Shown: piece by piece, positions 6,805 to 15,808 of the stretch
Layout of the letters: each line of letters starts with the position of its first letter
Position numbering within the stretch: the stretch's first letter is position 1
Assembly: GCA_964448115.1 (NCBI GenBank)
Contig: CAYUVA010000059.1
Location: forward strand, 1 to 22,481
Direction: 5' to 3'
From: CAYUVA01 sp964448115 [NCBI: uncultured bacterium]
GTDB lineage: Bacteria > CAYUVA01
DNA length: 22,481 bases
The notes under the pieces: model-generated
What the model was told of the DNA's origin: nothing
Seen by the model: only the letters and a program-made list of their open reading frames with translations
Database searches by the model: none
Position numbers and translations under genes: made by a program

Positions 6805-8013
6805 TTGCCACATAAAAACGACAATAAGCTTATACTTATGCTCGCCCCTGAGCCTTACTTCGAGCCGAGGGGGACTCCGTTCTCCATATACTATCGTTGC
6901 AAGGCACTGACCGAGCTTGGTTACCAGGTGGATCTGTTGACTTACCCGATTGGCGAGGATCGAACCATGCCCGGTCTGCGCATAATCCGCACACCCAGGA
7001 TCCCTGGAATAAACAACATCGATATCGGATTATCAATAAAGAAGCTGATCCTCGATTCGGTTATGCTCGTAAGGCTTATTCCTTTGCTATTAACATATAG
7101 ATATCTATGCGTTCACACCCACGAGGAATTCTGCTTTGTTGGAGCCGTGCTGCAAAGGCTGCTTTGCATCCCTCACATCTATGACATGCACTCCAGCCTC
7201 CCCCAGCATCTATCCGAGAACTACCAGGTTACCTCAAGCCGTTTGATCGTATCGTTCGCTAAGTGGCTGGAGAGATTGGCAGTCAGATCGAGCAGGGGCG
7301 TTATAACTATCTGCCATGACCTGAAGGATCTTGCCGAGTCGATAGTTAAAACAAGCAGAAAACCTGCGGTTGTCGAGATGATCGAGAATGTCGCCACAAT
7401 GGATGCTGCCGTGTGTCCCGATGCTGAGCCGAAGAGACGCTTTTTCGCAAGCCTCGGCTTACCCGATAACAAGGCGATTATAACCTATACCGGCAATCTG
7501 GAGGCTAACCAGGGCATCGAGCTGCTCATTGATGCAATAAACATATTGAAAAATAAAAGGGATGACTTCAGGTGCTTGATTGTTGGAGGTAAACCAAGAC
7601 AGGTCGATAAATTCAAGGCTTATGCAAAGGAAGGCTCCATCCAGGATTTGGTTAGATTTACAGGACAAAAGCCCATCGAGGAGATCCCGATGTTTCTAGC
7701 TTGTTCTGATATATTAGTATCGCCACGCTGTGCTGGCACCAATGTTCCCCTGAAGATCTATACATACATGCAGTCGGGTAAGGCTATATTGGCTACCGAT
7801 ATCTACTCCCATACCCAGGTGCTAAACGACCAGAATGCCCTGCTGGTAAAGCCAACAGCTCATGACTTAGCTAGGGGAATGGAGATGCTTTTGGATGATC
7901 TAAAACTTCGAGAGAAGCTCGCCAGGCAAGCTATGCATGATGCACAAGAAAAGTACTCTTATACAGCATACAAGGCTCGCCTTGCCACTTTCTATGAGTC
8001 AATCCTTGGCTAA
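6805..8013 (+). CDS. Glycosyltransferase, GT4-like (GT-B fold)
   Basis: This is a protein of 402 residues, starting at a TTG codon with AGGAAG 9 nt upstream. The first ATG (6838) would cut into the first strand of the fold (NKLILMLAPEP), so TTG is preferred. The N-terminal half has the GT-B opening PEPYFEPRGTPFSIYYR followed by YDMHSSLPQHL. The C-terminal half has YTGNLEANQGIELLIDAI, the usual nucleotide-sugar-binding start, and then SPRCAGTNVPLKIYTYMQSG followed by KAILATDI. In classical GT4 enzymes the last segment carries an EX7E motif. Here the first glutamate position is not acidic, as in a branch with SPR..GTN.PLKIY. The enzyme would transfer a sugar from a nucleotide donor to a lipid or glycan at the cytoplasmic membrane. 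Donor and acceptor cannot be told from sequence. It follows the NHL gene directly. Confidence 0.85.
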   Translation: MPHKNDNKLILMLAPEPYFEPRGTPFSIYYRCKALTELGYQVDLLTYPIGEDRTMPGLRIIRTPRIPGINNIDIGLSIKKLILDSVMLVRLIPLLLTYRYLCVHTHEEFCFVGAVLQRLLCIPHIYDMHSSLPQHLSENYQVTSSRLIVSFAKWLERLAVRSSRGVITICHDLKDLAESIVKTSRKPAVVEMIENVATMDAAVCPDAEPKRRFFASLGLPDNKAIITYTGNLEANQGIELLIDAINILKNKRDDFRCLIVGGKPRQVDKFKAYAKEGSIQDLVRFTGQKPIEEIPMFLACSDILVSPRCAGTNVPLKIYTYMQSGKAILATDIYSHTQVLNDQNALLVKPTAHDLARGMEMLLDDLKLREKLARQAMHDAQEKYSYTAYKARLATFYESILG

Positions 8014-8095
8014 AGACTATTTTTATGTCTCAATAGGTTACAAATTCCAGTTGTCAAACTCAGAAGCTATTTGCCGGCTAGACGCCTGAAGACTT

Positions 8096-10528
8096 TCAAT
8101 ATATCGCCAGATATGGCCAGGGGATGCTGCTATGTTCATCGTAATCGACCGCTATTAGGCTGAAGAGATGATAATCCGGCTCAAGCCCTGGCTCTACCTT
8201 GAGCTTAATGCTCCAGATGCCGTCATTAGGGTACTCATCGCCAAAGCCACCGCCATCGGACAGGTATATGCCAGTAGGTAAGCCAAGGTAGTATAGTTGC
8301 ACCTGGCGGATATTTCCGGCGCCCTGGGGATCGCGGACATGAGCCTTGATGAACAGGTCCCCGCCAGTCTTGGAGTTTATCAGGGATGTGCTGAAACCTG
8401 CCTGGGTAATCACGGGTGCATCTGGATGGGGGGCATCAACCTGGGGCAGCTCATCGACTGCCTCCGGAAAGGTAGATTGCGGAGGATCTGCCAGGTACAG
8501 GTAGCTGATATCAGGATAGATTCTAAGGTATGGCCAGGGATCGCTACTGGCTCCGCTGTTATCCACTGCCACAAGCTGAAGCAGATGAGTGCCTTTTTCT
8601 ATCGGTTCTTTTATGCGGATCTCCAATGTGAAGATACCGTCATCCTCGGTTGCATCGCCGTTTGTTCCATCATCCCTCAGGTACAATCCGGTCTTTTGTC
8701 CCTGGTAGTAAAGCATTACCTGGTTGATATCTGCATAGCCATCGTAATCCCAGGCTCTCGCTACCATGCGAAACAAGCCACCATTCTGGTCGAGATAGGT
8801 ATCATCATACCCGGCTGAGAGGATCATCGGTGGCGCATTACTCCTCTGGGTCCGTATCAGCACCGCTGGCTTAAGTGTCCATAATTGGAGCACGCTGTCG
8901 AAAAGCGGATAGGGTTCACTCGGCTCAAAGAGAGCATAGAGTATCGGCTGCCCCACCGGGCACGCATAAATAGGCATACAGGCAACCGAATGCGATATGC
9001 CAAGAAAGTATATGTACATGTACTGTTGAGCCATTAAGTATAGAAACTCGGCTGGATTAAGGGTCGCGGTCGCACATTCGATGACTCCAGGCACGATGGT
9101 CAGGTTTTCGTTAAAGATATCTCTGACAGTTGATAATAGCGCGCTTCCAGAAAAGGTCTCACAATGAGAAGATGGCAGACCCGGGTAGCCGGTCTCAATC
9201 GGTCCCAGCAGCGGTTTACAAAGCACTTCCGCTGGCAGATGATTGTACTGTGTGTAATATCTAAGCGACTCGCCGAGCAGCCAGAATGCCTCCGCTAAGG
9301 AAAAATATCGTTGCTTTCCGATGTCGACATAGGAGGGTGGGCGATAGGTGCCATAGCCATAAGCTGGATTCATATAGGATGCCTGCAAGCTGAGATAAGC
9401 AGCAATGCGAACAACCTGATCCTGTGATATCACCTGGTTGCGCGTATCCTTTACGATGGTATAAAGATCCTTAGCGGTTACGAGGCGACAGTTGCGGTTG
9501 CCTGCCAGAAAGTTGTTTATCAAATCCACCAGGCTTGACCGATATCCCTCGATGTATTGCAGCATATCCCGTTTTGTTTTCACAAAAGGATGTTCAAGAT
9601 GCGTATAGTTGATATCCGGCGGTCTGCATCCCCACTGATGATTGTTATAAGACCAATCCCAGGGGTCGATATTAAGATATATGTTGTGGTCTATGACCCG
9701 GTGATTGACCAGGTGGCCGACATCCCGATCCAGAGCTTCAATTACTCCTATGCAGGAATGCTTTGCATCCGGGTAAAAATGAAGCAGATCCATGTACCAA
9801 AAAAGCCCCGATGAGCCGGTGAGCATGGCAAAGAAACTGAATATATCCTCCTTGGCATACCTGGCAAAGTAACCCTGGTTATGTCCGAATTCCACGGCAT
9901 CTGGATCGACCGTGGGCAGGGATCTTATTCCCAGCCCGGCAAAGGCAGCCTCTATGGAGCAGGATCTGACCGAGGTTATCTCTTTCCCGAAAAGATCTCC
10001 CAATAGGACAGCCCCGCCATACCGCGAGTAGTCTGAATGTCCGCTTAAGGGGTCAATATGGTGGCTGTAGCGCTCCTGCACTCTTTGATATGCTTGATCA
10101 TACTGGAGTCCCAGGGTAACCGTGCCGCACTCTTTTGCAGATGTACTGTAATAATCGGCGATGACCGGGTATGGTCCATGGCTTGCTTCGCCGAGGTAGC
10201 CAAGCCTTATGTTATCAGTATAGTTTAGATCCCACCTTCCCCATCCCTCGATGATGCTGTTCTGCAGCGCTTCTGCCCAAAGCCCGTCTGAGAAGAACTG
10301 CCCTTTAATACCTGTTTGATCCCATATCTCAAGCACTGCCTGTGAGGCTGCCAGGCTGTAGTCGAACATCAGGTGATGATTGAACTCACCGCTGATCCAA
10401 ATATATACCGGTTGGCTACCTGGGGCGGCTAAGCCGCTGGAGATGATAAGAAATGTTGCTAGACAAACCGATGCACTCCATAATCCAATTGGCGCAAGAA
10501 GGGATCGCCTACCGGGTCCTTTACCCAT
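8096..10528 (-). CDS. Exported protein: deacetylase-like N-terminal region, two C-terminal beta-sandwich modules
   Basis: This is a protein of 810 residues. A hydrophobic segment near residues 14-35 (ending SSGLAAP) is a probable signal peptide. The next part reads TGIKGQFFSDGLWAEALQ and later LGYLGEASHGPYP. This resembles the (beta/alpha) barrel of polysaccharide deacetylase-like enzymes (GVKATFF..., EIGYHG.H), but no full catalytic set could be assigned. Around residues 355-500 segments such as FSLAEAFWLLGESLRYYTQY followed by NHLP, and NPAEFLYLMAQ, are reminiscent of pseudomurein-binding-like repeats. The C-terminus has two related modules of about 105 residues, each with IxQVxLYYxGxxTGxYLxDxG and ending WPYLxIY. 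The same module closes the upstream neighbour. The ATG lies 6 nt after that neighbour's stop, so translation is probably coupled. An extracellular glycan-related role is inference. Confidence 0.7.
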   Translation of the reverse strand: MGKGPGRRSLLAPIGLWSASVCLATFLIISSGLAAPGSQPVYIWISGEFNHHLMFDYSLAASQAVLEIWDQTGIKGQFFSDGLWAEALQNSIIEGWGRWDLNYTDNIRLGYLGEASHGPYPVIADYYSTSAKECGTVTLGLQYDQAYQRVQERYSHHIDPLSGHSDYSRYGGAVLLGDLFGKEITSVRSCSIEAAFAGLGIRSLPTVDPDAVEFGHNQGYFARYAKEDIFSFFAMLTGSSGLFWYMDLLHFYPDAKHSCIGVIEALDRDVGHLVNHRVIDHNIYLNIDPWDWSYNNHQWGCRPPDINYTHLEHPFVKTKRDMLQYIEGYRSSLVDLINNFLAGNRNCRLVTAKDLYTIVKDTRNQVISQDQVVRIAAYLSLQASYMNPAYGYGTYRPPSYVDIGKQRYFSLAEAFWLLGESLRYYTQYNHLPAEVLCKPLLGPIETGYPGLPSSHCETFSGSALLSTVRDIFNENLTIVPGVIECATATLNPAEFLYLMAQQYMYIYFLGISHSVACMPIYACPVGQPILYALFEPSEPYPLFDSVLQLWTLKPAVLIRTQRSNAPPMILSAGYDDTYLDQNGGLFRMVARAWDYDGYADINQVMLYYQGQKTGLYLRDDGTNGDATEDDGIFTLEIRIKEPIEKGTHLLQLVAVDNSGASSDPWPYLRIYPDISYLYLADPPQSTFPEAVDELPQVDAPHPDAPVITQAGFSTSLINSKTGGDLFIKAHVRDPQGAGNIRQVQLYYLGLPTGIYLSDGGGFGDEYPNDGIWSIKLKVEPGLEPDYHLFSLIAVDYDEHSSIPWPYLAIY

Positions 10529-10534
10529 AGCGCT

Positions 10535-13500
10535 CTAAGGCTCGATGATTAAGGCAGGCCAGGTGCCCTCGTTGTAGTTCTTGTCCATGGCAACGATGTC
10601 GATGAGGTAAAGCCCCGCACCTATCGGGCCTGAAAGATTTAAGGTCAAGCCAAAAGCTCCATCATAGGCATCTCCGTCAGCATGACTCCCATCATCGTGC
10701 ATGTACAGCCCAAGATCGACCCCCCCGGCATATAAGCTGACCTTGTAGATGTTATTGTAGCCCTGGGGATCGGAAACATAAGCAACAATGCTCAGATCCC
10801 CGCCACTTTCGGCATCGATGTAGGTATCAAACCATCCTGCCCACCATATCTGCGGGCTTTGGGAGTCCTTGCTGCCTTTTTTAGTCGGCGCTGTTGCCTT
10901 GCGCATCAAGGTTTCAAGGCTCATCTGCGCCTGCTCATGCAAGAGCAGTAGCTCCTTTGCCAACATCTCTCGCTCAATGGGCGCCCCGGTGGAGTAAGTT
11001 TCAGAAGCTATGACATTAAGATAGGGGAATACAAAGCTCTGGTTACCCTCGGTATCGGTGGCTACATACTCCAAGAGATATGTTCCCGCTGGGATGCCGG
11101 AGTCAGGTGGTATGGGTAAATCAGGGAATCCGTAGAGCGCGCCATTGGGATCGCCATAGAGGGGATCGATAACCTGTAGGGTCGCGCCGGTGGGCGAAAG
11201 GTTCATCAGGATCTCCACCCGGCTAATGGTCTCGGCTCCCTGGGGATCGCTCACATAAAGCCAGGGACCAAAGACTCCGCCTTGTGCTGCGCTAATCTGT
11301 TTGCCCATGTAGCCACCTGCCCAGATCACCGGCTTCACCGGCTGCGGGGTAACCTTTTCCCATGAGCTGGAGGTGCTAATATTGCCGACATCGTCGAATG
11401 CCTTTACGAAGAAGGTATATTCCTTATAGTTCTCCAATCCTGTTTTTGTATAGCTTGTTGTGTTGCGATCCAGCTCTACCCACCAGTTGAAGTCGCTCTC
11501 GCTCTGTGGGTTCTGTATCCCGGTGCCATACAATTTATACCCGGCGAGATCCGGCTCGCTGTTTGCCTTCCACGAGAGAATAGCCTTTCTATCTCCTGGG
11601 TCGGCTTTGAAGTTTGCCGGATATCTGGGCGCGGTTACATCGATAGGTGTGAATGTCCACGAGTAATCGTCTTCGGGGGAGCCACCGACCCTGCCATCGC
11701 CATTGCCGTCAAGCCCGTTGCCAGCCTGGTCCAGCACCCCGGAGTCTCCGCCAGTTATAGTAACCCGCACCTGGATATTCTTTTCCATGCGCGTCTCCGG
11801 GATGAAGTAGATGCGAATCCGATCCTGTGATAAAAAGTAAGCGCCGTTTATGGTTCTAGTCTCCCCTTGAATGACGCTCAGCGTATTTGCATTCAAGGTC
11901 GCCTCGTCCATTGGCTCGCTGAAGGTTGCCTGGATGGACTTGTCAACATCTATCTTGAAGGTTCCATTATTGGATGGAAATATGCTGGAGACGACCGGGG
12001 GCGTGAAATCACGGGATGAAAGCCAGACATCGATTCCCTCAGCTCCGCTGACTCCATGCGCAGCAGCGATATCCGGCAAGCCATCATGGGTGAAATCGGT
12101 GGTGAATACGGAATGGTAATCACCAGTGCCAACCGGCGAGATCAAGCCGCCCCAGTTGGTTAAGCCTTCTGCGGTTAGCGTTCCCTTGAAGACCTTAACA
12201 CCGCCTCCGTTATCAGCCACCACCATATCTGGCACTCCATCGTTGTTGAAATCGGCAATATCCACGCCGCGACTCTGTCCGGATGCGATATATTGTCCGG
12301 GCATCTCGCAGCCACCATCCTGGTGGGCATAGCTAGTGCCGGTCATATACATGGTGTAAATAAAGTGCCCGTTTTCACCGCAGGCAATATCCGGTTTGCC
12401 ATCAAGATTGAAGTCGGCTGCCTTTACTCCATAGATATTATTATACCCTTCAGAGCCGAATATATAATTGATATACCGTCCGGGAGCCTGGCTGACATTA
12501 TAATTCAGATGTTGTGCATCTCCAGTAACCTGTCCCCACCAGATATGCAAGCCGGTGCCGGTATGTCCTCCTACTATCAGGTCCAAAGCGCCATCAAGGT
12601 TTATATCAACCGCGTCAAGACCCCATGAGGGTATAGCCTCTATGGAGCTAGGACCGATGTTATCACCCCAGGTACCGCTACCCTCGTTCAACCACAGGTG
12701 CACACCCAAGACTTCCTCGCTAGCAGCTATATCGATCAAGCCATCCCTGTTGAAATCCCTGGCGATGACAGTCCTGAAGGAGCCTTCGTTTATCGGGTTC
12801 TGCCAGTTCGTATAGCTGCCGTCGGTGTTGTTTTTGAATACATGAACCCCGCTATTTTTATGTCCAGCAATGATATCTTCCCAGCCATCGTTATTTATAT
12901 CAGCAGCGACTACTGAATAGTATTCCTGGTAGCTGCTTGCTGAATAGTAATTCTGCCAATCTCCGCTTCCGTTTCCAGTCCATATCTGTATCCCGGGAGC
13001 ATTGGACTTGAACTGGGCACCGATGACATCCTTATCCCCATCATGGTTCTGATCCGAAGCGGTAACCCCGAAGTAGTCTCCCGTGCCCACCGGCTTTGAT
13101 ATCCAAGATGTAAATGGATACCTGTCGTTGCCGTCTCCAACCCAGACCTGTATTCCGCCACCGTTCTTGGCTCCTACAACATCAGGATTTCCGTCCCGGT
13201 TAAGATCAATATTTGCGCTGACGCCCAGGTAGTTTCCCTCGGCTACCGGGCTTGTTTCCTCCACCCAGCCGAAGACCCCGTTACCGGTCCAGACCCTTAT
13301 GCCGATATTCTGGGAGGCAGCAAACAGATCCGGCTTGCCATCATTGTTGATATCAGAGACCATTATATCCTGGAAGATCTCGGCAGATAGTGGACCTTTT
13401 GCAGTGGTGAAGTTGAAATGATCTCCTGGCTGGAAGGGATCATCCTGCTCCCCGCGGGCGATGATGAAGCCGACCTCGTTGCCATCTGAGTGATAGTACT

Positions 13501-15616
13501 CGTTCACCTTGACCAGGTTACCCTGTTTTCCGCTCACCGTCCCCACCGCCTCGAAGATCGCATAGGTGCTAGAGGTTCCGCCTTGAATGCAGGTAACCTC
13601 CCAGTCCTCAACCTTAGTATTTTGATTGTTCACCTCCACGGTTGACATGCTGCCATGTCCCTGGTTTCCGCTATAGGCTTGGGGCACCGAGGCACTTGCT
13701 ATCTGGTACCACTGAATGTCATCCTTTTCCTCGCTAAGTTGTCCATACCAGATGTAGATGCCTCCAGTGGTCTTTGTTACTGCGATATCAAGCACCCCAT
13801 CCAGGTTGAAGTCATCAATGGCAAGCCCGGTAAAGGTCCCGCTGTCGGTGGGACCCATATCGCCGTACCATCCGAAAACGCCGTTGCCTAGAAAGACTTG
13901 TACCCCCTTGTTTTGACCGCAGGCAACCAGGTCGAGACGCCCATCGAAGTTGAGGTCTTTAAGCATAATATTCAGATATTTTCCAGAGCTTGCCGAGGAA
14001 GGCGGAGTCTGAGATTGTACCTGGATTACATCACCCTGGGGACCTCTGTTCTTTAGGATGGATAAACCGCCGGAGTCCTTTGCACTGACTATATCTATCC
14101 ATCCGTCCTTATTGATGTCGCCCACATCGATGCGATTATGCCATCCGGAGGCTATCTTCAATTCAGGAGAGAAGTTGTAATGCTTTGTGGAGAAGATGAA
14201 TTTGCTTCCCTTGCAGTAATACTGGAATTGAGGCTCCCTTTTTTGTTCATCCATTCCAAGGAAGTTATCCTCGGCGAGCTGGTTATCCTGGCTCGAATAG
14301 GGATCGACCCGGAAGGTAAATTCTCCTCGATTCGAGATGTATTCGACAGATTTTATCCCCCCGCCAACGGGATCATAGCAGTTTACGCTACGGATATGGG
14401 TGCCAGATTCTTGACCGCTTGGACTCCAATACCAGTCAGCATCTCCAGCTTTCACAAGCTCCACGAAGACCGGTTCATGCTTAGAGGTCGTCCAATGTAT
14501 ATCAGGATATCCAGTGATGCCCATGGTCATTACCGGATATTCGCCCCGGAAACAATCGCCAGGGATGAAAGCCTTATTACTTGCATAAAAGGTAGGTGTT
14601 GTGTAATCGCCCTCTACTCGACACCAGACCCGAAGCCCATATTTACCGGCGCCTATTATATCCAGCGAGCCATCCTTGTTCAGATCAGCAACCTTCACAT
14701 CATAATAGATATCCGTTGTTTGGGGCCCCTCTGGGGTATGGAATTTATAAGAATCGCCGACTTGTACTGCTGCATTTTTATACACCGGGATGAATGATAG
14801 TATATTTGTCCATTCACCCTTCTTGCCATAAAAAGCTTCCCACATCCTAGGACCCATGCCTGTTGTCGCATTCACCAAAGTACCGCTTTTACTGCCAGTA
14901 CAGGTAAATCGTGCCAACTGGATCCTAAAGACTATGTAATCCCCTTGATTGTATGAATTTGCAGCCGAGGAGAGCTTGAAATAGAATTTGCCATTGGCAG
15001 CATCATAGTATGCTCCCGCTCCGGTATAATCATCCATTCTACCGCCAACATTAGACTCCACTATCCATGTATTGCTGGAGGATTTGGTGAGCTTGATTAT
15101 CTCGTCTTGGCTAGTACAGTTCTTTTCAAAAGCGCCGTAATCCTGCATTACGCCAGTGATGTCATGTGGTGCGCCATCGGCATAGAAATATCCGATGTCA
15201 GTGATTTGAGTGGGTGAGACGCAGGTAACCGTCCATTCCTCTATCTCGTAGTTATAGCCGCTTCTCGGATAGGTCAATTCTCCACGATAGGTGCCAAAGA
15301 TGTTATAAGGCTTGGAGGCGCTGTCTCCAGTCGTTGCGCCAGGTTGGGTGATGCTCCATACCCATTTGCCACCGCTGTAATAGACCTCACCGAACCAGAT
15401 AGGCAAACCGCTATAGGCGGAAGCCTCCGCATCCGGGTTACCATTGGCAGCTATGAGATCAGGGATGCCATCCTTATTGAGATCAGCAACGCAAACCCTA
15501 TTAAACACTCCTACAGCAACAGGGGAGATCTGGCTCGTCCAGTTGATCTCACCCCAAGCGTATAAGGAACAAAGCAATAGTATGGCTATCGTAACCTTGA
15601 TTGCATAAGGCTTCAT
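10535..15616 (-). CDS. Giant secreted FG-GAP repeat protein with Ig-like, Fn3 and C-terminal modules
   Basis: This is a protein of 1693 residues. A signal peptide covers about residues 1-22. Fourteen FG-GAP/VCBS-like calcium motifs of the form DxNxDGxxD follow (for example DLNKDGIPD, DINKDGWID, DFNLDGVLD, DFNNDGVPD), as in integrin-like beta-propellers. The number would fit two seven-bladed propellers. Three long beta-rich inserts interrupt the early blades. From about residue 1203 comes an SbsA-like Ig domain (PPVVSSIFPSNNG, SEPMDEATLNANTL), then an Fn3-like domain (about 1325-1425). Two copies of a C-terminal module end the protein, separated by a helical Glu/Leu-rich linker. No LPXTG, PEP-CTERM or membrane anchor is seen, so it is probably released or held by partners. 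GAGGGGG precedes the ATG at 15616. It is the first gene of a two-gene operon behind a consensus promoter. An adhesion or surface-coat role is likely but unproven. Confidence 0.87.
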   Translation of the reverse strand: MKPYAIKVTIAILLLCSLYAWGEINWTSQISPVAVGVFNRVCVADLNKDGIPDLIAANGNPDAEASAYSGLPIWFGEVYYSGGKWVWSITQPGATTGDSASKPYNIFGTYRGELTYPRSGYNYEIEEWTVTCVSPTQITDIGYFYADGAPHDITGVMQDYGAFEKNCTSQDEIIKLTKSSSNTWIVESNVGGRMDDYTGAGAYYDAANGKFYFKLSSAANSYNQGDYIVFRIQLARFTCTGSKSGTLVNATTGMGPRMWEAFYGKKGEWTNILSFIPVYKNAAVQVGDSYKFHTPEGPQTTDIYYDVKVADLNKDGSLDIIGAGKYGLRVWCRVEGDYTTPTFYASNKAFIPGDCFRGEYPVMTMGITGYPDIHWTTSKHEPVFVELVKAGDADWYWSPSGQESGTHIRSVNCYDPVGGGIKSVEYISNRGEFTFRVDPYSSQDNQLAEDNFLGMDEQKREPQFQYYCKGSKFIFSTKHYNFSPELKIASGWHNRIDVGDINKDGWIDIVSAKDSGGLSILKNRGPQGDVIQVQSQTPPSSASSGKYLNIMLKDLNFDGRLDLVACGQNKGVQVFLGNGVFGWYGDMGPTDSGTFTGLAIDDFNLDGVLDIAVTKTTGGIYIWYGQLSEEKDDIQWYQIASASVPQAYSGNQGHGSMSTVEVNNQNTKVEDWEVTCIQGGTSSTYAIFEAVGTVSGKQGNLVKVNEYYHSDGNEVGFIIARGEQDDPFQPGDHFNFTTAKGPLSAEIFQDIMVSDINNDGKPDLFAASQNIGIRVWTGNGVFGWVEETSPVAEGNYLGVSANIDLNRDGNPDVVGAKNGGGIQVWVGDGNDRYPFTSWISKPVGTGDYFGVTASDQNHDGDKDVIGAQFKSNAPGIQIWTGNGSGDWQNYYSASSYQEYYSVVAADINNDGWEDIIAGHKNSGVHVFKNNTDGSYTNWQNPINEGSFRTVIARDFNRDGLIDIAASEEVLGVHLWLNEGSGTWGDNIGPSSIEAIPSWGLDAVDINLDGALDLIVGGHTGTGLHIWWGQVTGDAQHLNYNVSQAPGRYINYIFGSEGYNNIYGVKAADFNLDGKPDIACGENGHFIYTMYMTGTSYAHQDGGCEMPGQYIASGQSRGVDIADFNNDGVPDMVVADNGGGVKVFKGTLTAEGLTNWGGLISPVGTGDYHSVFTTDFTHDGLPDIAAAHGVSGAEGIDVWLSSRDFTPPVVSSIFPSNNGTFKIDVDKSIQATFSEPMDEATLNANTLSVIQGETRTINGAYFLSQDRIRIYFIPETRMEKNIQVRVTITGGDSGVLDQAGNGLDGNGDGRVGGSPEDDYSWTFTPIDVTAPRYPANFKADPGDRKAILSWKANSEPDLAGYKLYGTGIQNPQSESDFNWWVELDRNTTSYTKTGLENYKEYTFFVKAFDDVGNISTSSSWEKVTPQPVKPVIWAGGYMGKQISAAQGGVFGPWLYVSDPQGAETISRVEILMNLSPTGATLQVIDPLYGDPNGALYGFPDLPIPPDSGIPAGTYLLEYVATDTEGNQSFVFPYLNVIASETYSTGAPIEREMLAKELLLLHEQAQMSLETLMRKATAPTKKGSKDSQSPQIWWAGWFDTYIDAESGGDLSIVAYVSDPQGYNNIYKVSLYAGGVDLGLYMHDDGSHADGDAYDGAFGLTLNLSGPIGAGLYLIDIVAMDKNYNEGTWPALIIEP

Positions 15617-15693
15617 CTTACCCCCTCAACAGGTTATGTGGATTGTTTTTTTGTTCATAATAGCCTTAAATATGCCGAATTTAACTGGGGAAT

Positions 15694-15722
15694 ATTATAT
15701 TAGGCTTGCATTATGGTGTCAA
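15694..15722 (-). promoter_or_regulatory. Perfect sigma70 consensus promoter of the FG-GAP operon
   Basis: On the minus strand TTGACA (15722-15717), a 17-nt spacer and TATAAT (15699-15694) match the consensus at all twelve positions. The start site would be near 15687, giving a leader of about 70 nt to the ATG at 15616. Such a strong unregulated-looking promoter implies high transcription of the 1693- and 810-residue secreted proteins. Confidence 0.75.
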
Positions 15723-15808
15723 TTCATTCAAGGACTGATGGTGTTTACTTGATTTTATCAATGGACCGGCTGTGATATCTTTGAAGAAAAGGTGATCTCG
15801 ATAATTTT

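Noticed and set aside
8014-8095. Possible bidirectional terminator between convergent genes
   Set aside because: Only 3-4 bp stems with no U-tract could be found; no convincing terminator.
8297-8818. 173-codon plus-strand frame opposite the 810-residue gene
   Set aside because: It is antisense to the conserved C-terminal modules, with no start signal or domain.
14138-14797. 219-codon plus-strand frame opposite the FG-GAP gene
   Set aside because: It lies wholly antisense to a well-supported repeat protein. It has no ribosome site or recognisable domain, and its length comes from repeated codon patterns.
15749-15778. TTGATT-18-TGATAT as promoter for the DUF2723 gene
   Set aside because: Only 4/6 and 3/6 matches, so it cannot be told from chance in AT-rich DNA.
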